Both the position numbers and the translations under genes were made by a program. This document shows, in pieces, positions 1-8,057 of a stretch of 64,000 nt of DNA. The stretch comes from [Flavobacterium] thermophilum (lineage in GTDB: Bacteria > Bacillota > Bacilli > Bacillales > Anoxybacillaceae): positions 372,001 to 436,000 of the forward strand of contig UGGS01000002.1 of NCBI GenBank assembly GCA_900450595.1, in the 5' to 3' direction. The first letter of the stretch is position 1, and each line of letters begins with the position of its first letter. The notes beneath the pieces were generated by a model. That model saw only the letters and a program-made list of their open reading frames with translations, was not told where the DNA came from and made no database searches.

Positions 1-2
1 GG

Positions 3-71
3 GCGTGGCTTGATGTATTCCGCCCGTCGACGTGGCAGCACATCCTCGATTTTGTCGAAAAAGGGGCATAA
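3..71 (+). CDS. C-terminal end of an EpuA-like small protein (partial)
   Basis: An open frame enters from the window edge and stops with TAA at 69-71. Its last residues read [19 protein letters not shown]. This resembles the C-terminus of the small membrane protein annotated as 'DNA-directed RNA polymerase subunit beta' (EpuA family), which often lies just upstream of fabZ in Bacillaceae. Only 22 residues are visible, so the call rests on the short motif and on position. The stop lies 50 bp before the fabZ start, which fits one operon. Confidence 0.45.
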   Translation, partial: AWLDVFRPSTWQHILDFVEKGA

Positions 72-121
72 GAGGATCTCGCGGCGTCACCGTTTTGATG
101 ATAACGAAAAGGAGTGTTTCC

Positions 122-559
122 ATGCTTGACATCCAACAAATCCAGGCGATCATCCCGCACCGCTACCCGTTTTTGCTTGTTGACCGCATTCTGGAAATCG
201 AAGAAGGAAAGCGCGCCGTCGGCATCAAAAACGTGAGTGCCAACGAGGCGTTTTTCGCCGGCCACTTCCCCGAATACCCGGTCATGCCGGGCGTCTTGAT
301 CGTCGAGGCGCTCGCCCAAGTCGGCGCCGTCGTCCTCCTGCAAAGCGAGGACAACCGCGGCCGCCTCGCCTTTTTCGCCGGCATCGACAACTGCCGCTTC
401 AAGCGGCAAGTGAAACCAGGCGACCAAATTCGCCTTGAAGTCGAAATTCTCCGCGCCCGCGGCGCCATCGGCAAAGGCAAAGGCACCGCCACCGTCGACG
501 GCGAACTCGTCTGCGAAACAGAGCTCATGTTCGCCCTCGGTGAGAAAACAAACGGATGA
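122..559 (+). CDS. fabZ: 3-hydroxyacyl-ACP dehydratase FabZ
   Basis: Cytosolic hot-dog-fold enzyme of type II fatty acid synthesis that dehydrates 3-hydroxyacyl-ACP to trans-2-enoyl-ACP. The 145-residue protein is the usual FabZ length. It starts [22 protein letters not shown], with the family [10 protein letters not shown] signature, the catalytic His in [12 protein letters not shown] and the catalytic Glu in LIVEALAQ. The ATG at 122 is chosen because AAAGGAG lies just upstream at about 109-115; an upstream in-frame ATG at 32 has no such site. The gene is a normal housekeeping copy with GC-rich codon use, and marks the chromosomal backbone beside the polysaccharide locus. Confidence 0.96.
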   Translation: MLDIQQIQAIIPHRYPFLLVDRILEIEEGKRAVGIKNVSANEAFFAGHFPEYPVMPGVLIVEALAQVGAVVLLQSEDNRGRLAFFAGIDNCRFKRQVKPGDQIRLEVEILRARGAIGKGKGTATVDGELVCETELMFALGEKTNG

Positions 560-718
560 CCAACGCGCGCTCCTTTGCGGGGCGCGTATGTTCATTCCCC
601 TAAACGCCACCTCCGCATTTGTTTCATTCCCCGTGTATGAAATGCGCTCTTCTGGGAAAGATAAACAAGGACCGGTCTTACATAAGGTCACAACAACACG
701 AAGAAAGGAGAAGGTGCC

Positions 719-1084
719 ATGAAAAACAAGGCGTTGCTGTTCAAACTGTTCAGCGCCGTCGTCGCCCTCTTTTTAGCGGCCGGATGCAATGGCGACAACG
801 ACAATCCGCCGCCGCCGAACAACAATCAAAACGATGTCAACGACCAAGACGTAAACCCGGCTGATGACATCAACCAAAACGATAACGTCGACAACGACAA
901 AGACAATGACGGCATCCCGGACAACCGCGATGATGATTTGAACGACAACCAAAACAATCAACTCCCGCCGGGAGACGACACGAACAACGGACCGGGCGAC
1001 GATGAGCGCGATACGGTTCCGGACCGCGAAGACCCAATTGAAGACCCGCAAGACGCTAACGACAAAGACAATAAAGACGAATAA
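719..1084 (+). CDS. Asp/Asn-rich lipoprotein with thrombospondin-type-3-like calcium motifs
   Basis: 121-residue secreted lipoprotein. Residues 1-22 form a signal peptide ending in the lipobox LAAGC, so Cys23 should be lipidated and anchor the protein outside the membrane. The rest is extremely rich in Asp and Asn, with a Pro-rich stretch (PPPPNNN) and a DKDNDGIPDNRDDD motif like the calcium-binding TSP type 3 repeat. There is no enzymatic domain. AAGGAGAAGG at 705-714 supports the start, and a terminator follows directly, so it looks monocistronic. Function is unknown; calcium binding at the cell surface is inferred from composition and motif only. Confidence 0.75.
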   Translation: MKNKALLFKLFSAVVALFLAAGCNGDNDNPPPPNNNQNDVNDQDVNPADDINQNDNVDNDKDNDGIPDNRDDDLNDNQNNQLPPGDDTNNGPGDDERDTVPDREDPIEDPQDANDKDNKDE

Positions 1085-1088
1085 CGAA

Positions 1089-1116
1089 AAAAGGCTGCCG
1101 ATCGAGGCGGCCTTTT
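1089..1116 (+). terminator. Rho-independent terminator after the lipoprotein gene
   Basis: AAAAGGCTGCC pairs with GGCGGCCTTTT around a 6-base loop, with one G-T pair. It starts four bases after the lipoprotein stop codon. Confidence 0.8.
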
Positions 1117-1169
1117 CGTTTCGCCAAAATTAGTACCGATTTCGGCTAGATATGTTTCGCTTCATTCGC

Positions 1170-1175
1170 TATAAT
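1170..1175 (+). promoter_or_regulatory. Possible -10 box for the polysaccharide locus
   Basis: A perfect TATAAT lies in the 250-bp gap before the Wzz-like gene. I see no good -35 hexamer at the usual distance, so this is a weak call. The leader from here to the GTG start is about 160 bases. Confidence 0.3.
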
Positions 1176-1334
1176 GGGAATGTCGATTCATGTTCGAAAG
1201 ATCGGGACAGAGGTCGAACATCGGGATGTTCTTGCGGAGGAAACAGCAGTACAACCTTCCCTTTTGCATCAGAGGGGGCGTACGTACCGCGAACGTCAAC
1301 CAAGAAGGAGACAGACAAGAGAGGGGGAATACTG

Positions 1335-2075
1335 GTGGAAGAAACGATCAGCCTGCGTGAGCTGTTCGAAACATTGCGCAAACGGCTTTGGCTCATCGTG
1401 CTGATCACCGCGCTAGCGACCGTTGTAAGCGGTGTGGTCAGCTATTTTCTATTAACGCCGATTTACCAGGCATCGACACAAATTCTCGTCAACCAGGCGA
1501 AATCTGAGCAGCAGTTCTACAACTTCAACGAAATCCAGACGAACGTGCAGCTCATCAACACGTACAGCGTCATCATCAAAAGTCCAACCATTTTGGAAAA
1601 AGTGAAAAACGAGTTAAACCTTGACCAGACGCTCGACGAGCTGAACGAACAAATCCAAGTCTCAAGCGAAAAAGACTCGCAAGTGTTCTCCGTCACCGTC
1701 CAGGATCCCGATCCGGCCATGGCGGCGAACATCGCCAACAAAACAGCCGAAGTGTTCAAAAACGAAATCGTCAAAATCATGAACATCGACAACGTGACGA
1801 TTCTCTCGAAAGCGGAAGTGAAAGACCATCAAGCCCCGGTCAAACCGAAGCCATTGCTGAACATGGCCATCGCCTTTGTCGTCGGCTTGATGACGGGTGT
1901 AGGGCTTGCGTTCTTGCTTGAATATTTGGACAACACGATCAAGACGGAAGAAGACGTCGAAAAACATCTCGGCCTGCCGGTGCTCGGGGCAGTAAGCATG
2001 ATGAATCCAAAACAAACCGAAGCAAAAGGGAAGCCATCCGTCATGAAGACAAGAGGTGAAACCATTGGCTCGTAG
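1335..2075 (+). CDS. Wzz/YveK-type polysaccharide co-polymerase (BY-kinase modulator)
   Basis: Membrane protein that sets polysaccharide chain length and activates the partner tyrosine kinase. With the GTG at 1335 the product is 246 residues. An AGAGGGGG site at 1319-1326 selects this start over the longer open frame from 1152. An N-terminal helix ([20 protein letters not shown]) and a C-terminal helix ([21 protein letters not shown]) flank an extracytoplasmic Wzz domain with typical [11 protein letters not shown] and PVKPKP motifs. The C-terminal tail is cytosolic and ends inside the next gene, the standard arrangement of a Gram-positive activator translated together with its kinase. Confidence 0.92.
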   Translation: MEETISLRELFETLRKRLWLIVLITALATVVSGVVSYFLLTPIYQASTQILVNQAKSEQQFYNFNEIQTNVQLINTYSVIIKSPTILEKVKNELNLDQTLDELNEQIQVSSEKDSQVFSVTVQDPDPAMAANIANKTAEVFKNEIVKIMNIDNVTILSKAEVKDHQAPVKPKPLLNMAIAFVVGLMTGVGLAFLLEYLDNTIKTEEDVEKHLGLPVLGAVSMMNPKQTEAKGKPSVMKTRGETIGS

Positions 2076-2763
2076 CAACCGTCAACAATTCAAACGATTG
2101 GAACGAAGCTTAATTACAGCGGAAGATCCAAAATCACCCATTGCCGAGCAATATCGGACGATTCGGACGAACATTCAATTTTCCTTCATCGACCGCCCGC
2201 TTCGCTCGCTTATTGTAACATCGACTGGACCAGGTGAGGGAAAATCGACGACAGTAGCCAATCTGGCTGTTGCCTTCGCCCAACAAGGAAAAAAGACATT
2301 GCTCATTGACGCCGACTTGCGCAAACCGACGGTCCATTACACCTTCCGGTTAAACAACTACATGGGATTAACGAACGTTTTGACGGGCTCGGCGCCGCTG
2401 TTGCCGACGTGCCAAGCGACCGAAATCGATCACTTGTCGGTTTTGACGTCGGGCCCGATTCCGCCCAACCCCGCCGAGCTCCTCAGTTCGAAAGCGATGG
2501 CGCAATGCCTCGAACAGCTGTATGAGACGTTTGACCTTGTCGTCTTCGACACTCCGCCTGTCTTGGCCGTGACAGACGCGCAAATTTTAGCCAATCAATG
2601 CGACGGCACCGTCTTGGTCATCGAAAGCGGCGGCACGGAAATCGAGGCGGCCGTCAAGGCGAAGGAGCTACTCGAAGCGGCCAACGCCAAGCTGCTCGGC
2701 GTCGTTTTGAACAAGCGGAAGCACCGCGACGGCGGGCATTATTATTACTACCAATACAAGTAA
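2065..2763 (+). CDS. CpsD/CapB/EpsB-type bacterial tyrosine kinase
   Basis: Cytosolic BY-kinase that autophosphorylates on a C-terminal tyrosine cluster and controls polymerisation and export with the preceding Wzz-like protein. It shows Walker A (GPGEGKSTT), Walker A' ([10 protein letters not shown]) and Walker B (LVVFDTPPV). The C-terminus [10 protein letters not shown] is the phosphorylated cluster. The TTG at 2065 is preferred to the GTG at 2056, because AAGAGG at 2051-2056 sits too close to 2056 but about 8 bases from 2065; this gives 232 residues starting MARSNRQQ. It overlaps the previous gene by 11 bases. Its predicted phosphatase lies at 4812. Confidence 0.93.
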   Translation: MARSNRQQFKRLERSLITAEDPKSPIAEQYRTIRTNIQFSFIDRPLRSLIVTSTGPGEGKSTTVANLAVAFAQQGKKTLLIDADLRKPTVHYTFRLNNYMGLTNVLTGSAPLLPTCQATEIDHLSVLTSGPIPPNPAELLSSKAMAQCLEQLYETFDLVVFDTPPVLAVTDAQILANQCDGTVLVIESGGTEIEAAVKAKELLEAANAKLLGVVLNKRKHRDGGHYYYYQYK

Positions 2764-2767
2764 CAAC

Positions 2768-2799
2768 GAACGGCTTCCCCAACGCGTGGGAAGCCGTTC
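2768..2799 (+). terminator. Strong hairpin between kinase and SGNH genes
   Basis: A perfect 12-bp stem (GAACGGCTTCCC with GGGAAGCCGTTC) has an 8-base loop but no T tract, so it may attenuate transcription or protect mRNA rather than act as a full terminator. Confidence 0.55.
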
Positions 2800-2831
2800 A
2801 TGCGATAGAGAAACGAAGGGGGAGAGAACGG

Positions 2832-3617
2832 TTGAAAAACGTTGTGTTGATTGTCATTGTCGCCGCAGCCTGCCTCACTTTGATCGTCGCGAGCCATTTC
2901 TACTGGGAACAAAATATCGCCGCGGTAGTAAAAGAGGCGCGCGCCAAAATGGAAACGACGTCCAAACAAGACGAAATGGCCCATAAAGCAGAAACGGTGC
3001 TCGCCCGCGCCAAGCAACTGCCCGCCGCAGCACAACATGTCATGAAACAGGCGGTCAACGAAAACCGCCCGATCCGCCTCGTGATCGCCGGTTCGGAGTC
3101 CACTCCGGAGAAAGGCGGTTGGCCTGATTTATTCAAACAAGCCCTCGACGAAGCATACGGAAAGGGCGTGTTCGATATCACTGTCCATGAATATGAAGGG
3201 TTCACCACAGCCGATGCCGACGAACAGCGCATCGCCGCCGACTGGGCGGAGGAACAACCCGACCTTGTGTTGCTAGAACCATTTCTCTTAAACGACAACG
3301 GAGTCGTCACGATCGACGATTCGCTCGAACATATTCAAGCGATGATCGGGCAACTGAAAAATGCGGCCCCGAACGCGGTCGTGATGTTGCAGCCGCCGAA
3401 CCCGATCGCCAATGCGACGTACTACCCCCAACAAGTCGCCGCCTTGCAAGCGTTCGCCAAAGAGAACGGCTATACATACCTCGATCATTGGCCCGCCTGG
3501 CCGGATGATGAAAGCGACGAATTTGCCACCTTCATCGACCCGGACAGCGACTTGCCGACGAAAGAAGGCGCCAAGCGATGGGCCGAGGCCTTGGCGAAAT
3601 ACTTTATTGCTAAGTAA
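2832..3617 (+). CDS. SGNH/GDSL-type hydrolase, membrane-anchored, in EPS locus
   Basis: 261-residue protein with one N-terminal membrane helix (VVLIVIVAAACLTLIVASHFYW) followed by an extracytoplasmic domain. The domain has the SGNH/GDSL layout: a first-block GSEST variant after IRLVIA, then LLEPFLLNDNGVV, an AVVMLQPPNP strand and a final block with THEYLDHW-like YLDHWPAWPDDES. Such enzymes often add or remove acetyl groups on polysaccharides; the substrate here is inferred from position. The TTG at 2832 is chosen for the GGGGGA site at 2818-2823. It is probably cotranscribed with the upstream kinase despite the hairpin. Confidence 0.75.
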   Translation: MKNVVLIVIVAAACLTLIVASHFYWEQNIAAVVKEARAKMETTSKQDEMAHKAETVLARAKQLPAAAQHVMKQAVNENRPIRLVIAGSESTPEKGGWPDLFKQALDEAYGKGVFDITVHEYEGFTTADADEQRIAADWAEEQPDLVLLEPFLLNDNGVVTIDDSLEHIQAMIGQLKNAAPNAVVMLQPPNPIANATYYPQQVAALQAFAKENGYTYLDHWPAWPDDESDEFATFIDPDSDLPTKEGAKRWAEALAKYFIAK

Positions 3618-3620
3618 AGA

Positions 3621-3643
3621 CGCGCACCCGATATGGGTGCGCG
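3621..3643. terminator. Bidirectional hairpin between convergent genes
   Basis: CGCGCACCC pairs with GGGTGCGCG around GATAT. It lies between the stop codons of the converging SGNH and LCP genes. Confidence 0.65.
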
Positions 3644-3649
3644 CCTCAT

Positions 3650-4588
3650 TTACCGCGACGCCGTCGCCTTCAGCTCCAAATGCTCTTTTAATTCGTTCGA
3701 AATCGCCAGACGCTCGCTCTCCGGCACAACTAAATAATAGATGCCGTTAATTTTCGTCCCTTGTCCCGTAATATGCAGCTGCTTAATTTGCTTGCGGGCG
3801 TCTTTGTAATTTTCCTGAATGTTTTTCATCTCGTCAAACGTCAAGTTCGTCTTAATGTTTTTCCCAATCGCCGCGAGCACATCGCTGTAGTTTGCGAGCG
3901 ACGAGAAGCTTGCCCCTTTTTCAATAATCGCTTGAATAATTTGCTTCTGCCGATCCTGGCGCCCGAAATCGCCGCGCGGGTCGTCTTTCCGCATGCGCGA
4001 ATATTTCAACGCTTCATCGCCGTTTAACGTAATCTCGCCTTTCGGAAAGTGCGTCCCTTCATACGTAAACGCGAACGGGTTGTTCACCGTCACCCCGCCG
4101 ACCGCATCGACGATGTCGCGGAAGCTTTCCATGTTGACTTTAATGTAATAGTCAATCGGAATATCTAAGAAATGCTCAACCGTCGCCATCGTCATCTCCA
4201 CTCCGCCAAAGGCGTACGAGTGGTTGATTTTATCTTCTATCCCTTTCCCGACGATCTCGGTTCTTGTGTCGCGCGGCACGCTCACCATTTCAATCGACTG
4301 CTTGTTCGGATTTACCGTCATGACGATGAGCGTATCGGCGCGCCCTTTATCCCCTTTGCGTTCATCGACGCCAATCAACAAAATCGAGATCGGCGTCTTC
4401 CGTTCGAACGACACTTCTTCTTGGCGCTTCTCCGACTTCCAGTTCACTTGTTCATGCATCTCATTGGCCGTTTGTTTCACATGATGGTAGACGGAATAGG
4501 CAAACACTCCTATCCCGGCAAGCAACACAACGAACAGCCCCGCCAGCCAGCGGATCCATTTCTTCTTTTTTCGCCGTTTTGTTCGCAT
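3650..4588 (-). CDS. LytR-CpsA-Psr (LCP) family wall polymer transferase
   Basis: 312-residue type II membrane protein that transfers undecaprenyl-pyrophosphate-linked polymers to peptidoglycan. It has a basic cytosolic start (MRTKRRKKKKWIRW), one helix (LAGLFVVLLAGIGVFAYSVY) and an LCP domain. Family motifs include LLIGVDERKGDKGRADT with the metal-binding Asp/Arg, the arginine-rich VSVPRDTRT, INHSYAFGG and a YSRMRKDDPRGDFGRQDRQ block. It is the only gene of this block on the minus strand and diverges from the phosphatase gene, so the two share the 223-bp spacer. The likely role is anchoring the locus polymer or teichoic acids to the wall. Confidence 0.93.
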   Translation of the reverse strand: MRTKRRKKKKWIRWLAGLFVVLLAGIGVFAYSVYHHVKQTANEMHEQVNWKSEKRQEEVSFERKTPISILLIGVDERKGDKGRADTLIVMTVNPNKQSIEMVSVPRDTRTEIVGKGIEDKINHSYAFGGVEMTMATVEHFLDIPIDYYIKVNMESFRDIVDAVGGVTVNNPFAFTYEGTHFPKGEITLNGDEALKYSRMRKDDPRGDFGRQDRQKQIIQAIIEKGASFSSLANYSDVLAAIGKNIKTNLTFDEMKNIQENYKDARKQIKQLHITGQGTKINGIYYLVVPESERLAISNELKEHLELKATASR

Positions 4589-4748
4589 CGGTACTCTTCC
4601 TTTATCATAAAAAATGTCTCACAACACTTCGATTATAGACCGTTTTGCCTCAGAAAACAACTGGAAGACAAGCAGAACGGTTGCCACTCCTATCCTCAAC
4701 CGGTGGAATTTTATTTCCACTTCGACAACATTCGACACTTTCCGTCTA

Positions 4749-4777
4749 TTGATAGCTCATTCTTCCTATGTTACCAT
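4749..4777 (+). promoter_or_regulatory. Promoter candidate for the CpsB-like phosphatase
   Basis: TTGATA at 4749-4754, a 17-base spacer and TACCAT at 4772-4777 match a sigma-A promoter moderately. It ends 34 bases before the ATG at 4812. Confidence 0.5.
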
Positions 4778-4811
4778 ATTTAGTAGAACGGAAAAGCGAG
4801 GAGGAGTGACG

Positions 4812-5579
4812 ATGATCGACATCCATAGCCATGTTCTGCCTGGCCTCGATGACGGGGCGGCCACGATGGAAGACGCCATCGCCATGGCGCAAGCGGCAGC
4901 CAGCGAAGGGATTGCGACGATCATCGCCACTCCCCATCACCGAAACGGGGCCTATGACAACCCGAAATCGTCCGTCTTGCCATTGGCGGCGGAGCTGAAC
5001 GACGAATTGAAACGGCGCGGCATCGCCTTGACCGTCCTGCCAGGCCAGGAAGTGCGCCTGCACGGCGATCTTTTGGATGGCTTTCATCGGCACGAGGTGA
5101 TGACGCTCGCCGATACACCGTATATCTTAATCGAATTTCCGCCCGATCACGTGCCGAAATACGCCGAACAGCTGCTCTTTGACATGCAAGTGAACGGGCT
5201 CATCCCGATCATCGCCCACCCGGAGCGAAACGCCGAAATCATCGAGCAGCCCGAGCGATTGTACCAGCTCGTCAAACGCGGCGCCCTGGCCCAGCTGACC
5301 GCTTCCAGCGTCACCGGCCATTTCGGCAAGAAAATCAAAACGTTCTCGTTCCAACTGATCGAGGCGAACTTGGCCCATTTCATCGCCTCCGACGCCCATA
5401 ACATCACGAACCGCCCGTTCCGCCTGCGCGCGGCGTACGAAACGGTCCGCAAAGAATTCGGCACCGAGGCGCTCTACTACTTCCGCGAAAACGCCGAACT
5501 GCTCGTCCGCGGCCAAGCCGTGTTCCGCGACGAACCGAAGCGGGTGAAAAAAAAGAAGAAGTTTCTAGGACTCTTTTGA
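4812..5579 (+). CDS. CpsB/YwqE-type PHP-family protein tyrosine phosphatase
   Basis: 255-residue cytosolic manganese-dependent phosphatase predicted to dephosphorylate the BY-kinase tyrosine cluster. The PHP motifs are clear: MIDIHSHVLPGLDDGA, TPHHRNGAYDNP, the Glu in LPGQEVRLHGDL, PIIAHPERNAEI and HFIASDAHN. The ATG at 4812 follows GAGGAGG at 4799-4805 and starts directly with the first metal-binding motif as in other CpsB proteins; the longer frame from 4614 crosses the promoter. The C-terminus is unusually lysine-rich (RVKKKKKFLGLF). It is separated from the kinase by the SGNH and LCP genes. Confidence 0.93.
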   Translation: MIDIHSHVLPGLDDGAATMEDAIAMAQAAASEGIATIIATPHHRNGAYDNPKSSVLPLAAELNDELKRRGIALTVLPGQEVRLHGDLLDGFHRHEVMTLADTPYILIEFPPDHVPKYAEQLLFDMQVNGLIPIIAHPERNAEIIEQPERLYQLVKRGALAQLTASSVTGHFGKKIKTFSFQLIEANLAHFIASDAHNITNRPFRLRAAYETVRKEFGTEALYYFRENAELLVRGQAVFRDEPKRVKKKKKFLGLF

Positions 5580-5952
5580 ATGAAATGATGATATAACGAC
5601 ATATGCCTTTTCTTTTGCCCTTTCGTTGTCGAAATATGGCCTCGATAGTTGTGGAATGATCGACAACGATGTCGATGAGTGACGCAAGCTTATATCTATA
5701 AAGACGGCCCTTTCTTTAAGATCATTTGACTTATGCGGCAAGAGCTTCGCATAAATGATTTGCTTGTCTTAAAGACGGGCCGCTCCGTTCTTGTTTTCAA
5801 CTCATTTTCGGTGATGTCTCCTTACCGTTATCAATGGAGGCACTCGGCCATGCCGTGGGTGGGGACGATGACGGTCCCGGCACCTTAGACGCCAGTCGTC
5901 GAGGGTGTGGCGTGAGGGCGGGTTAGATGCCCGATTTTTCACTCGTTTTTAT
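5580..5952 (+). other. Non-coding gap with strong secondary structure
   Basis: 373 bases without a credible gene lie between the phosphatase and the first TnpB element. The stretch 5699-5785 folds into a long imperfect hairpin (TCTTTAAGA with TCTTAAAGA outside, TTATGCG with CGCATAA inside). The stretch from about 5830 to 5945 is GC-rich and has several short stems (GGGAC with GTCCC, ACGCCA with TGGCGT, GGGC with GCCC), followed by T runs. It may encode a structured RNA; see the separate entry. Confidence 0.5.
5830..5945 (+). ncRNA. Candidate structured RNA, possibly HEARO/omega-RNA-like
   Basis: GC-rich stretch with consecutive short stems, including GGGAC/GTCCC closing a GATGACG-type loop, ACGCCA/TGGCGT, and GGGCGGGTTAGATGCCC. 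It ends in TTTTTCACTCGTTTTT and abuts the TTTAT site where the TnpB element begins. Size and position next to an IS605-type element recall HEARO (the IsrB/IscB guide RNA), but I could not align it and no IscB or IsrB gene follows. Treat it as a hypothesis. Confidence 0.3.
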
Positions 5953-6092
5953 CTTAATTAGGCGAGAAGACTCCCACTTCAACAAAGCGAAGCGGAGTAA
6001 GTGGGAGATGAATCGCCTTAACTATATTTTGCTGAAAATTAGGATAGATTCAGTAAAATATAGTATCATATAGTTAGATGGGAGGTGAAAAC

Positions 6093-7340
6093 ATGTATTT
6101 TTGTATCAAACAACAGCTAAATGGTTTGACCAAAGAAGAATACTTGACTCTTCGAGAACTGTGCCATATTGCCAAGAACATGTACAACGTCGGATTGTAC
6201 AATGTCAGACAATACTATTTTGAACACAAGGAATTTCTTAATTATGAGAAAAATTATCATCTTGCAAAAACTAACGAAAACTATAAGCTGTTAAACAGCA
6301 ACATGGCACAGCAAATTTTAAAAAAGGTCAATGAAGCCTTTAAATCTTTCTTTGGTTTGATCAGTCTTGCCAAACAAGGAAAATATGACCACAAGGCTAT
6401 CAGTATTCCAAAATATCTTAAAAAAGATGGCTTTCATTCACTGATCATTGGCCAGATTCGTATAGACGGCAACAAATTCACGATACCGTATTCTCGCCTA
6501 TTTAAAAAGACTCACAAGCCTATCACGATAACGATTCCGCCTGTGTTACTGGACAAAAAGATTAAGCAGATTGAAATCATTCCTAAGCATCATGCCAGGT
6601 TCTTTGAGATTCAGTACAAATATGAAATGCCTGAAGATCAAAGAGAATTAAACGACCAAAAAGCACTGGCAATTGATTTAGGATTAAACAATCTTGCCAC
6701 TTGTGTCACATCAGACGGCAGATCATTCATCATTGATGGGCGGAGATTAAAAAGTATAAATCAATGGTTTAACAAAGAAAATGCCAGACTTCAAAGCATA
6801 AAAGATAAGCAAAAAATCAAAGGCACCACTCGTAAACAGGCTTTGCTTGCTATGAATCGCAATAATAAAGTGAATGATTATATCAACAAGACTTGCCGTT
6901 ACATCATTAACTACTGTATTGAAAATCAAATTGGCAAACTTGTCATTGGCTATGCGGAAACATGGCAACGCAATATGAATCTAGGAAAAAAGACAAATCA
7001 AAACTTTGTCAATATTCCTCTCGGTAACATAAAAGAAAAACTAGAATATCTTTGTGAATTTTACGGCATTGAATTCTTGAAACAGGAAGAATCCTATACG
7101 TCTCAAGCCAGCTTTTTTGACGGCGATGAGATTCCTGAATATAATGCCGACAATCCAAAAGAATATAAGTTCAGCGGCAAACGTATTAAGCGCGGCTTGT
7201 ATCGAACAAAGTCTGGCAAACTAATTAATGCTGATGTCAATGGCGCATTAAACATTTTAAAGAAAAGTAAAGCTGTAGACCTGAGTGTCTTATGCTCTAG
7301 CGGCGAAGTGGACACGCCTCAAAGAATAAGGATTGCTTGA
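6093..7340 (+). CDS. tnpB: TnpB RNA-guided nuclease of IS605-type element (copy 1)
   Basis: 415-residue OrfB/TnpB protein. The RuvC-like residues are visible: Asp in [12 protein letters not shown], Glu in [10 protein letters not shown] and Asp in [14 protein letters not shown]. The C-terminal zinc ribbon usual in TnpB is absent; the expected segment reads [19 protein letters not shown] without cysteines, as in a known zinc-less subgroup. It starts at the ATG at 6093 after GGGAGGTGA. Known TnpB proteins cut DNA opposite a guide RNA from the right end and help retain the element. It differs from copy 2 at only a few residues (for example TWQRN versus TWKRN), so the duplication is recent. Confidence 0.92.
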   Translation: MYFCIKQQLNGLTKEEYLTLRELCHIAKNMYNVGLYNVRQYYFEHKEFLNYEKNYHLAKTNENYKLLNSNMAQQILKKVNEAFKSFFGLISLAKQGKYDHKAISIPKYLKKDGFHSLIIGQIRIDGNKFTIPYSRLFKKTHKPITITIPPVLLDKKIKQIEIIPKHHARFFEIQYKYEMPEDQRELNDQKALAIDLGLNNLATCVTSDGRSFIIDGRRLKSINQWFNKENARLQSIKDKQKIKGTTRKQALLAMNRNNKVNDYINKTCRYIINYCIENQIGKLVIGYAETWQRNMNLGKKTNQNFVNIPLGNIKEKLEYLCEFYGIEFLKQEESYTSQASFFDGDEIPEYNADNPKEYKFSGKRIKRGLYRTKSGKLINADVNGALNILKKSKAVDLSVLCSSGEVDTPQRIRIA

Positions 7341-7408
7341 AGCAGTCAAACTTCTTTGGAAGCCTCCACTTCAAATTTTCGCTAGAAAATTAAGTGGGGG
7401 TAGTTCAC
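7262..7408 (+). ncRNA. Predicted TnpB right-end guide RNA scaffold (copy 1)
   Basis: TnpB guide RNAs are processed from the 3' end of the tnpB transcript through the right end of the element. This stretch is nearly identical in both copies and contains the terminal hairpin around TTCGCTAGAAAATT. The 5' limit is arbitrary; the guide would begin at 7409. Confidence 0.45.
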
Positions 7409-7456
7409 AATAGAAAGATAGAGGATCCGTAATCTGTGAAAAGAGGCGATACGCGC

Positions 7457-8053
7457 ATGGAACAAACTTGGGCGTTAAAGGTTGAGCGATTTGGAAAGAT
7501 CAAACAGGGGGAAATCGATATTGCCCCGTTGATGTTGTTTGTCGGCGACAACAACAGTGGGAAAAGCTATCTGATGTCGCTTCTTTGGGGGGTGTTGTCC
7601 GAGGGGCGCAAGCTGTTTCCAAAAGACCCTCCGAACACGTCCACGTACAAGGAAATCGATCGCTTTCTTGAATCGTCTATCGGCGATGACTGCCTCATCC
7701 AAGACCGTGAAGCGCAACTGTTTGTCCAATGGTTTAATGATGTTCTCAGAAACAAAAAAAGCGAGTTGGTTCGAACGATTTTTCGGCGCAAAATCCCGAT
7801 CGGTTCGTTAAGCATCGAGCGGTACCGCCGTTCTGAACCGCTGCGAATCATCTTTGAAAAGAAAGATTCGCTCCAAGGCGCTCGTTTTTCGACGGGGAAA
7901 CACTATATTCGCATCCCGTATACGGATCGAAGCAAGGGACAAGCGACAGAGCGGTATCGCATGGCTCAATACATTACGTGGAATTTGCTGAAGGAGAATA
8001 CACGTTGTAACGTTTCCCTGCCGCGCCATGCTATAATGGCGTCAAGGAGGTGA
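7457..8053 (+). pseudogene. Truncated AAA/SMC-like ATPase (N-terminal fragment)
   Basis: The fragment starts MEQTWALKVERFGKIKQGEI and carries a Walker A motif GDNNSGKS, as in OLD-like and other single-protein ATPases that guard against phage or plasmids. It ends after about 198 residues with no ABC signature, Walker B or His loop, so at least half of the protein is missing. The last codons run straight into the promoter of the next gene, which points to a deletion. The ATG at 7457 is preferred for AGAGG at 7441-7445. It is distinct from the complete ATPase at 34133. Confidence 0.75.
8029..8037 (+). promoter_or_regulatory. Extended -10 promoter for the coiled-coil gene
   Basis: TGCTATAAT is a perfect extended -10 element, 20 bases before the ATG at 8058. 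It overlaps the end of the truncated ATPase frame, and a typical AAGGAGGTGA follows. Confidence 0.6.
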
Positions 8054-8057
8054 AGCC

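Larger units (their letters stand above)
5953..7408 (+). mobile_element. TnpB-only IS200/IS605-type element, copy 1
   Basis: Comparison with the second copy at 37282-38736 fixes the ends: both copies start CTTAATTAGGCGAGAAG directly after TTTAT and end AGTGGGGGTAGTTCAC. The left end has a hairpin (CTCCCACTT with AAGTGGGAG), the right end another (CCACTT with AAGTGG). There is no TnpA transposase, no terminal inverted repeat and no target duplication, as expected for this group. The TTTAT on the left is consistent with the target and TnpB adjacent motif. The right flank, starting AATAGAAAGATAGAGG, would be the natural guide. Confidence 0.9.

Noticed and set aside
773..1051. Minus-strand frame of Val/Ile-rich sequence
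   Set aside because: Complement of the Asp/Asn codons of the lipoprotein; low-complexity shadow.
4172..4783. 203-codon plus-strand frame
   Set aside because: Antisense to the LCP gene and runs through the divergent promoter region.
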